From Mucilaginibacter sp. KACC 22773 (lineage in GTDB: Bacteria > Bacteroidota > Bacteroidia > Sphingobacteriales > Sphingobacteriaceae), in contig NZ_CP117883.1 in assembly GCF_028736215.1 (NCBI RefSeq), positions 4,278,001 through 4,342,000 of the forward strand: a stretch of DNA of 64,000 nucleotides, in the 5' to 3' direction. The notes under the pieces were generated by a model. That model was given only the letters and a program-made list of their open reading frames with translations, was not told the DNA's origin and searched no databases. Positions 7,721 through 16,661 of this stretch are shown here, one piece after another; the first letter of the stretch is position 1, and each line of letters begins with the position of its first letter. The translations under genes were made by a program, and so were the position numbers.

Positions 7721-9562
7721 TTAAACCGGTTGATATTTAAAAGACTTGGAGGCTGTTTGGCTTTTTAACCATTGCGTAAAAACTAACAACTTCCATATCT
7801 GTGGAAACCGATTCCACTTGCCATCCATGTGTTGATTGACCATTGCCAATGCCTTTGGAGCGTTAACCCCCGGAATATTTTTGAGCTCGTTTAACGTGAG
7901 GTGATCCATTACATAATCTTTTAGCTCGTTTCTAAACCACCACTGTAGTGGTACAGTAAAACCTGACTTTGATCTGTTAAAAAATTCGGGGGGGACATGT
8001 TGATATAAAATATCCTTTAAAATCCTTTTTTGATGTCCGTACTTAAACTTATAGTCATCGGGCAGATTTTGCGCGAAAGTAACTACCCTATGATCCATTA
8101 ATGGGGCGCGCGCTTCAATTGCAAACGCCATTGACGCACGATCTACTTTTGTATTGATATCGCCATTCAAATAGGTCTTAGTGTCGAAAGCCGACATTTG
8201 TTGCAAAATACTAAGAGATTTCATTGACCAGATATCCATAAATGGCACTTCCAATCCCTTTTCAGGGTGGTCAAGCCAGGAATATTCTAAGCCACCGAGC
8301 ATCAAACCATATAATGAGCTAATTTTTGAACTACAAAGCCCCAAGGCAATCAATTGGTGACGATAGTTTGGCGATAAACTTATAACCCGGGCTAACTGCT
8401 TTCGCACCGAAAGCGGGCAGCTAAATAAATGGTTAACCATATTAAACCACTTATACCGGCTATACCCCATAAAGCTTTCGTCGCCCCCATCTCCGCTTAA
8501 AGCAACGGTAACGTATTTTTTAGTGTATTTGCTCAACAATAACGTTGGTATTGCACTTGAATCTGCAAATGGTTCATCGTAATATTCGCCAAAGTTTTTA
8601 ATTAACTCAATACCTTCCCCACTGCTGCATTCAATTTCATGATGGTCTGTTTGTAAATAATTGGCAATTTTTTTTGCGAATATGCTCTCGTCAAACCCCT
8701 TTTCGTTAAATTTTATGCAAAAGGTTTTTACTTGTTTGTTATGCTGTACCGCAAGTGCCGTTATTAATGAAGAATCTATTCCTCCGGAAAGAAAAACACC
8801 AACATTAACATCTGCCTGCATCCTGATGTCTACTGCACTGGTTAAAAGACTCTTGAGCGAGGACCTGGCATCAAAATAGGAACCTTCATATTTGTTTACA
8901 AAATTGAGATCAAGATCCCAATATTTATTCATCTTAAACGTACCCGTACCTATTGTGAAAGTAAAAGAATGTCCGGCTTCAAGCTTCTTTATCTGTTTCC
9001 ATGCCGATTTGGGTTCCGGCACATAGCCCCATATCAGATACTCCTTAACTGCCTCTTCATCCAGGCGGGTATTTCTGCCTATGCAAATTTGCGACGGCTG
9101 GCTTCCAAATTCAAAATCAAGGCCTCTGTGTGTATAATAAAAGGGTTTTTTACCCAAACGGTCCCTTGCTCCAAACAACTTACCAGAAAGGGTATCGTAA
9201 ATTACGAAGGCAAACATGCCAATAAACTGATAAACACAACGCTCACTGTACTCAAGATAGGCAGCGGCCAGTACCTCGGTATCCGAATTGGTAAAAAACT
9301 GGTGGCCTAAATTTTGTAGCTTTACTTTTAAATCCTTGTAATTATATATTTCGCCATTAAATACAACTTTAATATGCCTGTAGCTAAAGGGCTGGTTTGA
9401 CCTGTGGTCCAAATCTACAATTGCGAGACGGTTATGGCCTAAAACAACCGGGCCAACACGTTCAAAAGCAGAGTAATCCGGACCGCGAAAACCCACCCTT
9501 TGTAGTTTGGCAACAATTACCTCGTCTGGGTATTGGGTAGTTGCCCCATAAATTCCACACAT
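7721..9562 (-). CDS. Asparagine synthase-type glutamine amidotransferase
   Basis: 613 residues, the normal length for glutamine-hydrolysing asparagine synthase B. The N-terminus MCGIYGATT places the nucleophilic Cys at position 2; HNRLAIVDL and FNGEIYN belong to the class II glutaminase domain. The synthetase domain carries the ATP pyrophosphatase loop FLSGGIDSS (about residue 258) and SGDGGDESFMGYSRY. Copies within EPS loci are thought to amidate a sugar acid or a similar carboxylate rather than aspartate. Uronates are expected here (epimerase and dehydrogenase in the same operon), so uronamide formation is a reasonable guess. True asparagine synthesis cannot be excluded. Confidence 0.88.
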   Translation of the reverse strand: MCGIYGATTQYPDEVIVAKLQRVGFRGPDYSAFERVGPVVLGHNRLAIVDLDHRSNQPFSYRHIKVVFNGEIYNYKDLKVKLQNLGHQFFTNSDTEVLAAAYLEYSERCVYQFIGMFAFVIYDTLSGKLFGARDRLGKKPFYYTHRGLDFEFGSQPSQICIGRNTRLDEEAVKEYLIWGYVPEPKSAWKQIKKLEAGHSFTFTIGTGTFKMNKYWDLDLNFVNKYEGSYFDARSSLKSLLTSAVDIRMQADVNVGVFLSGGIDSSLITALAVQHNKQVKTFCIKFNEKGFDESIFAKKIANYLQTDHHEIECSSGEGIELIKNFGEYYDEPFADSSAIPTLLLSKYTKKYVTVALSGDGGDESFMGYSRYKWFNMVNHLFSCPLSVRKQLARVISLSPNYRHQLIALGLCSSKISSLYGLMLGGLEYSWLDHPEKGLEVPFMDIWSMKSLSILQQMSAFDTKTYLNGDINTKVDRASMAFAIEARAPLMDHRVVTFAQNLPDDYKFKYGHQKRILKDILYQHVPPEFFNRSKSGFTVPLQWWFRNELKDYVMDHLTLNELKNIPGVNAPKALAMVNQHMDGKWNRFPQIWKLLVFTQWLKSQTASKSFKYQPV

Positions 9563-9594
9563 ATATAAATGATTAGGTTATAAGGTAAATAAGC

Positions 9595-10656
9595 TTAGTT
9601 TAGTATAAGCATTTCGTATGATTTACCAATTTTATCAAGGGCAAAGCGATTATAGATATCGGCTTTTATCTGTTCATGATGCCAGGTTTGATTGCAGGCA
9701 CGGATAATATGTCTTTTTAAATTCACTACGTCGTTTTGCTCAGCAACAAATCCATTAAAGCCCTCCCTTATTAATTTGCTAATACCTCCAACACGGAAAG
9801 TAACTACAGGAACTCCAACTGAGAGCGATTCGAGCACTACGTTTGGAAAGCCCTCAGTAAAAGAGCTCAAAACCAACAGGTCGTTCCTGGCAATTTGCAG
9901 CGCAACGTTGCTTATTTCGCCAGTAAAAGTTACCCGGTTGCAAAGATTGTTTTGGCAAACAAGTGTTTTTAGCTCTTTCATTAAAGGCCCGTCACCAACT
10001 ATTGTTAACACATAATTTGTTGGGAGGTCTTTAACAATTTCAAGCAAACGAAGCAGTCCTTTTTCTTTTCTTAACCGGCTTACAACCACCAGGCGTTTTA
10101 ATCCCGATATGCTACGGCCATTTTTGAGCAAATGTGACGGAAGAATCGGGTTATGAATTACAGTTAATTTTTTAACGGGAATGTTGTAACACACAGCCAT
10201 TTCGCGAAGCATCTCCTCCGATTGGCATACAATAAAATCGAAACGAAAAAACAAAAACCTGGTGAAAAAATTATAAAACCTGGCTTTAAAATCATAGTAC
10301 TGACGCATTTGAAAGGGGTTATTTGAGGCCCTGGCTATTAAGTTAGGTACCTTTACAAAGCAACCCACCATTGCGATCAAAATGTTTATATGGTCGGTTG
10401 TTGAAAAAACAGCATCTGGCTTTTCATCTCGAAGCAATTTTAATAGCTTAAAAAATGACTTTGACGCCTTAATGGTATTCAAGTTGATAAAACGGATCCC
10501 TTTTATATCAGCAGAAAAACATTGATGATGACCGCTCAAATAAACAACCGATACATCATACTTTTCGTTGTTAAAATACTGGGAAAGCAGCCAATAAACG
10601 CGTTCAGAACCGCCGGCTCCAAGGGAACCAACTACCAGGAAAATTTTCTTTCTCAT
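9595..10656 (-). CDS. GT4-family glycosyltransferase
   Basis: 353-residue GT-B enzyme. The acceptor domain starts with FLVVGSLGAGGSERV, a hallmark of capsular GT4 proteins. The donor domain shows VVVSRLRKEKGL, LTIVGDGPLM and TEGFPNVVLESLSVGVPVV, whose two glutamates complete the EX7E motif. It lies 32 bases upstream of the AsnB-like gene in the operon. Donor sugar unknown. Confidence 0.87.
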   Translation of the reverse strand: MRKKIFLVVGSLGAGGSERVYWLLSQYFNNEKYDVSVVYLSGHHQCFSADIKGIRFINLNTIKASKSFFKLLKLLRDEKPDAVFSTTDHINILIAMVGCFVKVPNLIARASNNPFQMRQYYDFKARFYNFFTRFLFFRFDFIVCQSEEMLREMAVCYNIPVKKLTVIHNPILPSHLLKNGRSISGLKRLVVVSRLRKEKGLLRLLEIVKDLPTNYVLTIVGDGPLMKELKTLVCQNNLCNRVTFTGEISNVALQIARNDLLVLSSFTEGFPNVVLESLSVGVPVVTFRVGGISKLIREGFNGFVAEQNDVVNLKRHIIRACNQTWHHEQIKADIYNRFALDKIGKSYEMLILN

Positions 10657-10691
10657 ACAGGGGCCGTGTTAAAATTTAAGGTGATTTTCTA

Positions 10692-11903
10692 TCAGGCAAG
10701 TAAAATATCGTTACCGGTATCTGATGTAACGTTGTATTGAAGTATTGCGAAATACAAAAATATTGTTGGCCCATCTACGCTTAACAGCCAACCATTATGC
10801 GATAGTGCATTTATTGAAATAGCAAAAAAAGAGAAAAATAAAGCCAGATATAGAGGCTGATTTTTTTTATGAATATTTTTAACTGTATTCCAAAAAAGGG
10901 AAAGTATACGATAATAAATTGCCCCTAATAATCCCAAACCTAAAAATGGCCCCAATAAGGTAACAAACATCAAATAAGCGTTATGCGATGACAAACCAAA
11001 AGGGAAAGAAGGATTTCGATATGTAACTTCATCCCAGGTTTTTCCATAAAATATTAGCCCAAAGGGATAATTTGCTACTATTTTAAGATTTTCTGCTGCC
11101 AGATCTGCACGATTAAAATCATTTGCTTCCTTTGCAGCATTTTTTGACAATATGTTATTCTTATTGTCGAAATTGCCTTTTAACATGTATGTATAAGCTG
11201 CAAAACATACCAGAATGGTAATTATGAGCAAAAAAACAGCCTTGTATCGGTAGTAAATAATCAAAAATATTGCTGTTGCTGCACAAAAACTTATAAATGC
11301 CGACCTGTTCATGCCAAGATAAATACAAATCAAACAAGAACACAGCACAACTAATTTAATGAGTAAATTTTGCTTAAAAGTAAATGCTGCCACCAAAATC
11401 ATTGTGGTAAAAGCCGCAACCTGGTAACCAAAAGTAAACTGAGTTATTGACAGTCCTGAAGGGCTTTGTTTAACCTGTTCATCAAGCATTGCAATCCTTA
11501 TAGGATCAATAATCGATGCATAGTTGTGGTCAAGTATCATGATGATCATTGACACCATCAACAGTAAAAAAAACAATACTATCGATGCAACGAACCTGCT
11601 TCTGCTGGAGCCGACAAAATAATTAAAATATAGCGCACATATAAAAATTGTAATTAAGGTGGCAAAAAAAGAGCGATAATCATTCATTCCCACTATATTG
11701 TATAAAAACAAGGCAGTGATAAAAAAAAGCATCTCTTTATAGTATAAAAACCGTGTTGCAGGTTGCCCTGCAAAAAAAATAAGGGGCAAACCAAATACAG
11801 CAGGCGCGGGTATTTTCACTGTCTCTGTCATGAATATGCCAAATGCAAGGACATATAGATAGAAAATGACAAAACAATAAACCAAAAGCTTTTTAAGTTC
11901 CAT
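10692..11903 (-). CDS. Wzy-like EPS polymerase / O-antigen ligase-type membrane protein
   Basis: 403 residues with about ten hydrophobic segments and one large extracytoplasmic stretch between about residues 245 and 310. LGMNRSAFISF and PFGLSSHNAYLMFV resemble the conserved parts of the O-antigen ligase/polymerase (Wzy_C) superfamily. As the only such protein in an operon that also has Wzx, Wza and Wzc, it is the likely polymerase joining flipped repeat units in the periplasm. Wzy sequences diverge strongly, so the assignment rests on topology and context. Confidence 0.75.
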   Translation of the reverse strand: MELKKLLVYCFVIFYLYVLAFGIFMTETVKIPAPAVFGLPLIFFAGQPATRFLYYKEMLFFITALFLYNIVGMNDYRSFFATLITIFICALYFNYFVGSSRSRFVASIVLFFLLLMVSMIIMILDHNYASIIDPIRIAMLDEQVKQSPSGLSITQFTFGYQVAAFTTMILVAAFTFKQNLLIKLVVLCSCLICIYLGMNRSAFISFCAATAIFLIIYYRYKAVFLLIITILVCFAAYTYMLKGNFDNKNNILSKNAAKEANDFNRADLAAENLKIVANYPFGLIFYGKTWDEVTYRNPSFPFGLSSHNAYLMFVTLLGPFLGLGLLGAIYYRILSLFWNTVKNIHKKNQPLYLALFFSFFAISINALSHNGWLLSVDGPTIFLYFAILQYNVTSDTGNDILLA

Positions 11904-11916
11904 AAAAGATCGCAGC

Positions 11917-12510
11917 TTATTTAAGTAATCTTTTAAGGGTGCTTAATATAATTCTGATGTCCATCAGGAAATTTCGATTGTCAATATATTCAAGGTTTTG
12001 AAATATTTTTGACGGCAAAATTGTATTTACATAAAGCCTCTCCGGGTCTTCGGCAGTTGCCAAAAGCTCATTCTCATTAAAGTATTTGATAGAGGCCCAG
12101 TCGGTTAAACCTGGCTTTACACTAAGTACCCTTAATTGCTGAACGCTGTAAATTGCAACGTACTTACTTACTTCTGGCCTGGGGCCAACAAAACTCATAT
12201 TGCCAATAATAATATTTATCAATTGTGGCAGTTCATCCAGTTTATATTTGCGAAGCCAATACCCCACGGTGGTAATCCTAAAATCGGCGTATCCAATGGT
12301 TAACAAGCCTGCCCTATCTGAAAACTCATACATGGTTCTGAATTTAAAGAGGTTAAAATCCGAACCATTTTTGCCGATTCTGCGCTGTACGTAAAATACG
12401 CTTCCTTTTGAATTGAATTTAACAGCCATAGCTATTATAATTAATAACGGGGTTAAGGTTATCAATAAAATCGAAGCAAAAATCAAATCGAAAATTCTTT
12501 TTAAAATCAT
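11917..12510 (-). CDS. Initiating phosphoglycosyl transferase (PglC-like monotopic sugar transferase)
   Basis: 197 residues, the size of small PglC-type enzymes without the extra WbaP N-terminal membrane domain. One re-entrant hydrophobic helix (ILLITLTPLLIIIAMAV) is followed by FYVQRRIGKNG, FNLFKFRTMY, YKLDELPQLINIIIGNMSFVGPRPE and KPGLTDWA. DELPQL and GPRPE are the signatures of this superfamily, with the Asp-Glu dyad in DE. It moves a sugar-1-phosphate to undecaprenyl phosphate and so starts each repeat unit. Substrate unknown; acetamido sugars are usual for PglC relatives. Confidence 0.9.
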   Translation of the reverse strand: MILKRIFDLIFASILLITLTPLLIIIAMAVKFNSKGSVFYVQRRIGKNGSDFNLFKFRTMYEFSDRAGLLTIGYADFRITTVGYWLRKYKLDELPQLINIIIGNMSFVGPRPEVSKYVAIYSVQQLRVLSVKPGLTDWASIKYFNENELLATAEDPERLYVNTILPSKIFQNLEYIDNRNFLMDIRIILSTLKRLLK

Positions 12511-12511
12511 T

Positions 12512-13756
12512 TCAAAAATCTGTTATTGAGGAAGTTTTCAATTGGCTAATTTGCTTGTTTACAGCATTTTTTACAGTTTGTATTATAAAATCCACTTCTG
12601 TATTAGATAATTGGGGGTAAATGGGGAGTGAAATTTCATTTGCGTACTGAGCGTAAGCTACTGGGTAGTCTGCAATGTTGTAACCTAATGATTTAAATAA
12701 AGTTAACATAGGTAATGGTATAAAATGAACGTTAACACTTACGCCTTGCTCTGTAATATCTTCTATAATCTGGTCTCGCTGCGACTCAGATATTCCCCTG
12801 ATTCTTAAAGAGTAAAGATGATACGAAGACTCGCGGTTCCCATCAATAAGTGAGGGCGCCATAAACCAGTTCATTTGCCTAAAGCTTTTGAAATATTTTA
12901 TTGCAATCAGCTTTCTTAAAGGAAGCAATAACTGCGTATATATTTTTATTTGGGCCAGGCCAATTGCGGCGCATACATCGGGCATATTTATTTTAAGGCC
13001 CTGAAATAATATATCATACTTCCACCCCCCACCGTTCGATTTAGTGAATGCATCTTTAGTTTGCCCATTCAGGGTAAACATTTTCAAATACCTATACTCA
13101 TTTTCAATATTGAAGGTTGCCGGCAAATTCAAACATATGGCCCCCCCCTCTGCTGTTGTTATATTTTTAACGGCGTGAAATGAGAAAATAGCAATATCGG
13201 CTTCCCTTGAGGCTGCAACTCCATGTATCGTAGCTCCCAGGGAATGCGCAGCATCGGCAATTAGCAGTATTCTGCCCAGTGTCGTTTGCTTGTCATTTGT
13301 CGGCTCAAATAAGTTTACAATTTCGGGCCTGCCTATAATCTCATTTAAAGCCCCGTAATCGCATGGCCAGCCGGCAACATCAACTGCAATAATCGCCTTT
13401 GTTTTGCTGGTAATGGCTTTCAAAACGGCTTGTGTAGATATACAACAATCGTTATCAACATCAACCATTACGGGAGTTGCCCCGCAATGCAGCACGCATA
13501 AAGCAGTAGCGCAGTAAGTATAAGCGGGTACAATAACCTCATCTCCCTCTTTTACGCCAAACCATTTTAACATCAGTATAGCGCCCGACGTCCATGAATT
13601 TACACACACAGCCGCTTTGGCTGTTGTTAAATTTACTATCTCGTTTTCAAGTTCGGCTACCTTAGGGCCGGTAGTTATCCATTTAGAAACAAGTGCATCA
13701 ATAACCTCTTTTATAACAGATTGGTCGATAAAAGGAGGTGAAAACGGAATTTTCAT
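12512..13756 (-). CDS. DegT/DnrJ/EryC1/StrS-family PLP aminotransferase (first of two)
   Basis: A 414-residue sugar aminotransferase. FSPPFIDQSVI at the start, CVNSWTSGAILML (PLP phosphate region), IVPAYTYCATALC, IADAAHSLGA (Asp contacting the PLP ring) and FSFHAVKNITTAEGG with the PLP-binding lysine are all present. It would aminate a 4-keto or 3-keto nucleotide sugar. No dedicated 4,6-dehydratase was found in the window, so its substrate must be made elsewhere. It ends 1 base before the initiating transferase gene starts. Confidence 0.88.
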   Translation of the reverse strand: MKIPFSPPFIDQSVIKEVIDALVSKWITTGPKVAELENEIVNLTTAKAAVCVNSWTSGAILMLKWFGVKEGDEVIVPAYTYCATALCVLHCGATPVMVDVDNDCCISTQAVLKAITSKTKAIIAVDVAGWPCDYGALNEIIGRPEIVNLFEPTNDKQTTLGRILLIADAAHSLGATIHGVAASREADIAIFSFHAVKNITTAEGGAICLNLPATFNIENEYRYLKMFTLNGQTKDAFTKSNGGGWKYDILFQGLKINMPDVCAAIGLAQIKIYTQLLLPLRKLIAIKYFKSFRQMNWFMAPSLIDGNRESSYHLYSLRIRGISESQRDQIIEDITEQGVSVNVHFIPLPMLTLFKSLGYNIADYPVAYAQYANEISLPIYPQLSNTEVDFIIQTVKNAVNKQISQLKTSSITDF

Positions 13757-13823
13757 ATAAGAGATAGAAATGGAGTGAATAAATTAATTTCAGAAAAATG
13801 CTCAGGTTTCTGCCCTCTGCAGG

Positions 13824-14627
13824 TTAGGTTGGGATTTTTTCGGCCTCAACAAGCAGAAAACTTATGTAGCCCCGAATCAGGCGTTTGTATATGCAGAACT
13901 TCTCTTTTATGAAATCTACCCAACCATAGTTTATAAATGATAAATCGTCAAGCGAAACAAAGTGCTTATGATACTTTACAATAAAGTCTTCGAGTTCATC
14001 AAAGGCACTATCAGTGCAGGTTTCGGGGTGATAGTTAAAAGTCCAGGTATTTTCTGTTTTGGGTTCAACTTCAGATAGTTGTACAGGGATCCAGTTAAAC
14101 CCGAACCGGACGTAGGGCGATTTTAATAGCCCATCACTTATTACCTTAATATCGGTATACTTCTCCAGCGCCATAAGTGTGTTCCTGTCAAATGTATGTG
14201 CCGGTGCTATAAACAATGAAGGGCGAACCTTTTCACGACGAAATATTGCAGCGGCAGCTTTAATCTTCTGCTCTTGTATCTGTGATGGTAAGCCTGCGAA
14301 TTCTGATCGCTTGTTCATTTTTAGGATTCCAGAGTTTCGATTTACGTAACAGTGATTATATCCGTGCATCCCCATAATATACCCTTTACTTTGAAGCCCG
14401 CGTACCATCGGCCAATAATTTGAATTGAATTTTCCGCGGCTTTTTAGTTTGGGGTCCTTGTTATCAGGTATTACAGCAATTATTGGTTTAATTTTATACT
14501 TGTCAAACAACCTAAAAAAACGCTGCCATTTATCTATATCATTAGTTGGACACAAATCGTCCAAACGGATTAAATATTGTAACATATGATTAAGATTAAA
14601 TTCGAATGAAAAATTTGCCGGCATCAT
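13824..14627 (-). CDS. Polysaccharide deacetylase-like protein (DUF2334 type)
   Basis: 267 residues without a signal peptide. IRLDDLCPTND near residue 20 supplies an Asp-Asp pair, MHGYNH near residue 92 a two-His metal motif, and FIAPAHTFD around 155 a third conserved site; these match the NodB-like/DUF2334 layout. The first ATG at 14627 leaves a short upstream segment; the ATG at 14585 (MLQYLIRLDD) is an equally good start. It would remove acyl groups from a sugar, probably cytosolic and before export. It follows the GT4 gene at 14637 by 9 bases. Confidence 0.72.
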   Translation of the reverse strand: MMPANFSFEFNLNHMLQYLIRLDDLCPTNDIDKWQRFFRLFDKYKIKPIIAVIPDNKDPKLKSRGKFNSNYWPMVRGLQSKGYIMGMHGYNHCYVNRNSGILKMNKRSEFAGLPSQIQEQKIKAAAAIFRREKVRPSLFIAPAHTFDRNTLMALEKYTDIKVISDGLLKSPYVRFGFNWIPVQLSEVEPKTENTWTFNYHPETCTDSAFDELEDFIVKYHKHFVSLDDLSFINYGWVDFIKEKFCIYKRLIRGYISFLLVEAEKIPT

Positions 14628-14636
14628 GTTTTAAGT

Positions 14637-15779
14637 TCAGGGTACATTAGGCGTATACCTGGCATGCTTGTTTATTAAACCCGCCCACTCGCCTAAAATT
14701 TTTTGTGCACTGTTGCTTTCACAAATATTTTGTGCTGCTCCCCCTATCCGTTCCCTGAGGCCATTATCGTTGTGTAGACAAACCATCGCGTCCGCCAACT
14801 CAACAATCGACTCCTTAGCTACTAAAATACCGTTATCGCCATCTCTGATAATCTCCGCAGGCCCAAAGTCACAGTTTACCGCTATACAAGGACAACTTAA
14901 ACTCATTGCCTCGACCAATGCATTAGGATAGCCTTCATTGCGGGAAGGCAACACAAACATTTCGGCCTGGCTATAATAATCCTGTAGGTTAGTTTTTGAT
15001 CCGGGAAGCAATACTTTTTCCTGTAGTCCGAGGCGATGGATCTGGCAAAGAAGATTTGATCTTTCTTCGCCTTCGCCTATTATTAATAAATCAGTATCGT
15101 CAAGATTGGCGAGGCCGAACGCGGCAATCAGCATGTCAAAACCTTTAACAAAGGCTAATCGTCCAACGCCCAATATAAATTTCCGAACGTGTACCTTACT
15201 CGTAGCTATCCTATCAAAGGTTGTTACTGCGTTCATTATCCTGTTTATATTATCCAGATGTTTAAAAGCTGTTATCCCTAACAGGCAGTCTCCTACACCC
15301 TTTGCGCTAACAACCACGGATGCCGATTTGCGATATATTAATGCGGCAAGCTTCTTATGCAGATAACCAAACTGATTTACACTCCGGTTTGGCGATGTTC
15401 GTTCGGATACGATATACGGGGTATTGGTAAAATAGCAGGTTATGCCCGCCCATATATTGGCCGATGTTATAAACGATATAGCACAAACAGGTTTTTCGGC
15501 TCTCAACAATTTAATCAGCACATAAAAGGTTTTTAAAAAATAGTACAACCGGTATCCCAGGCTATGCCGTCTTCGGCTTAATATTTGAACTACTTTTACA
15601 TCTTTGTCAATAGCATAAGCTGGAACATCCTGATTTAGCGAAACGATTATTGATTTAAAATTTAGCTTATTAAAATGGTTTGCTAATGATATTAATACTC
15701 TTTCGGCTCCGCCGCCCATCAGGGTAGGAATAATAAAAAACAAGCGGGGTTTTACTTGTAAATCGGGTTTTATTTTCAT
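14637..15779 (-). CDS. GT4-family glycosyltransferase
   Basis: 380 residues. FIIPTLMGGGAERVLISLA at the start and ILGVGRLAFVKGFD, LLIIGEGEER, RNEGYPNALVEAMSLSCP and GDNGILV in the donor domain are clear GT4 features, with both EX7E glutamates present. It lies between the GT2 gene and the deacetylase gene in the operon. Acceptor and donor cannot be deduced. Confidence 0.87.
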   Translation of the reverse strand: MKIKPDLQVKPRLFFIIPTLMGGGAERVLISLANHFNKLNFKSIIVSLNQDVPAYAIDKDVKVVQILSRRRHSLGYRLYYFLKTFYVLIKLLRAEKPVCAISFITSANIWAGITCYFTNTPYIVSERTSPNRSVNQFGYLHKKLAALIYRKSASVVVSAKGVGDCLLGITAFKHLDNINRIMNAVTTFDRIATSKVHVRKFILGVGRLAFVKGFDMLIAAFGLANLDDTDLLIIGEGEERSNLLCQIHRLGLQEKVLLPGSKTNLQDYYSQAEMFVLPSRNEGYPNALVEAMSLSCPCIAVNCDFGPAEIIRDGDNGILVAKESIVELADAMVCLHNDNGLRERIGGAAQNICESNSAQKILGEWAGLINKHARYTPNVP

Positions 15780-15803
15780 GAAGGTTTGTTTTTCCCGGAT
15801 GAA

Positions 15804-16661
15804 TTAAAGCAAGTATTTAACAGTGTTGTAGGCCCTTTTTATTTGCAGATTACTCAGTTCAAAAAACAAATACCTTTTAATATACAAACCAAGTAGTTTT
15901 CTTCTCAGTAACGTTGGATAGGAAAAATTCCTTATAATTAAATCAAAGTCGCTTATCATCCTTTTCATCCTTGTATTAGCGTTTATCATGCTCCAAATTC
16001 CGCCTTGGTGGTTACGGTAACAACTCATTACTTCGGGCATTACATATACTTTTTTACCCGTATGAAAGGTGGCATAAAGTTTAAAAATCTTATCGCCGGC
16101 ATAACAATTAAAAAACAACTTACTTAAAAATAAGCTATGTACTATTGGCAGGTTACGGTAAAGTACCGTTGCTGTTTTTGTTTCATCTTGTTTGCCGGCA
16201 AGCAAATCATAATAGGTATGCGTTAGTGGCACCGGCTTAGGGTGTGCATATATTGTTTGGTTATCGGCAGTAATAACACGGGTATAATGGCAACACATAA
16301 TATAGCCAGGATTAGATTTTAAAAAATCTACCTGTTTTTGCAACTTATAGTTATCTGTCCAATAATCGTCGCCCTCGCAAAGTGCTATATATGTACCTTT
16401 ACACGCTTCAACACACCTAATAAAATTACGGTGAAAACCTATGTTTTCAGGAGATGTAAGCACCTTGATCTTCCCCGGGTATTTAACCGAAAACTGATTG
16501 ATAATGAGCAATGTATTATCAGTAGAACAATCGTCGCCAATAATTATTTCGAATTTGAAATTTGTTTGCTGCATCACGAAATTATCGATAGCCTGCGCAA
16601 TAAATTTTTCGTGATTATACGTAATACAGCAAATACTAACTGTAATTTCAGTTCCATTCAT
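15804..16661 (-). CDS. GT2-family glycosyltransferase
   Basis: A GT-A fold family 2 enzyme. VSICCITYNHEKF at the N-terminus, IIGDDCSTDNT (first Asp site) and CEGDDYWTD (metal-binding DxD region) are visible; MPEVMSCYRNHQGGIWSM is typical of this subgroup. The ATG at 16661 is chosen: it overlaps the preceding stop in an ATGA and gives 285 residues, the same length as the paralogue at 27505-28362. Longer in-frame starts overlap the aminotransferase more. Residues from GDDYW to CCHYTRVI are almost the same in the two paralogues, suggesting related donors or acceptors. Confidence 0.88.
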   Translation of the reverse strand: MNGTEITVSICCITYNHEKFIAQAIDNFVMQQTNFKFEIIIGDDCSTDNTLLIINQFSVKYPGKIKVLTSPENIGFHRNFIRCVEACKGTYIALCEGDDYWTDNYKLQKQVDFLKSNPGYIMCCHYTRVITADNQTIYAHPKPVPLTHTYYDLLAGKQDETKTATVLYRNLPIVHSLFLSKLFFNCYAGDKIFKLYATFHTGKKVYVMPEVMSCYRNHQGGIWSMINANTRMKRMISDFDLIIRNFSYPTLLRRKLLGLYIKRYLFFELSNLQIKRAYNTVKYLL

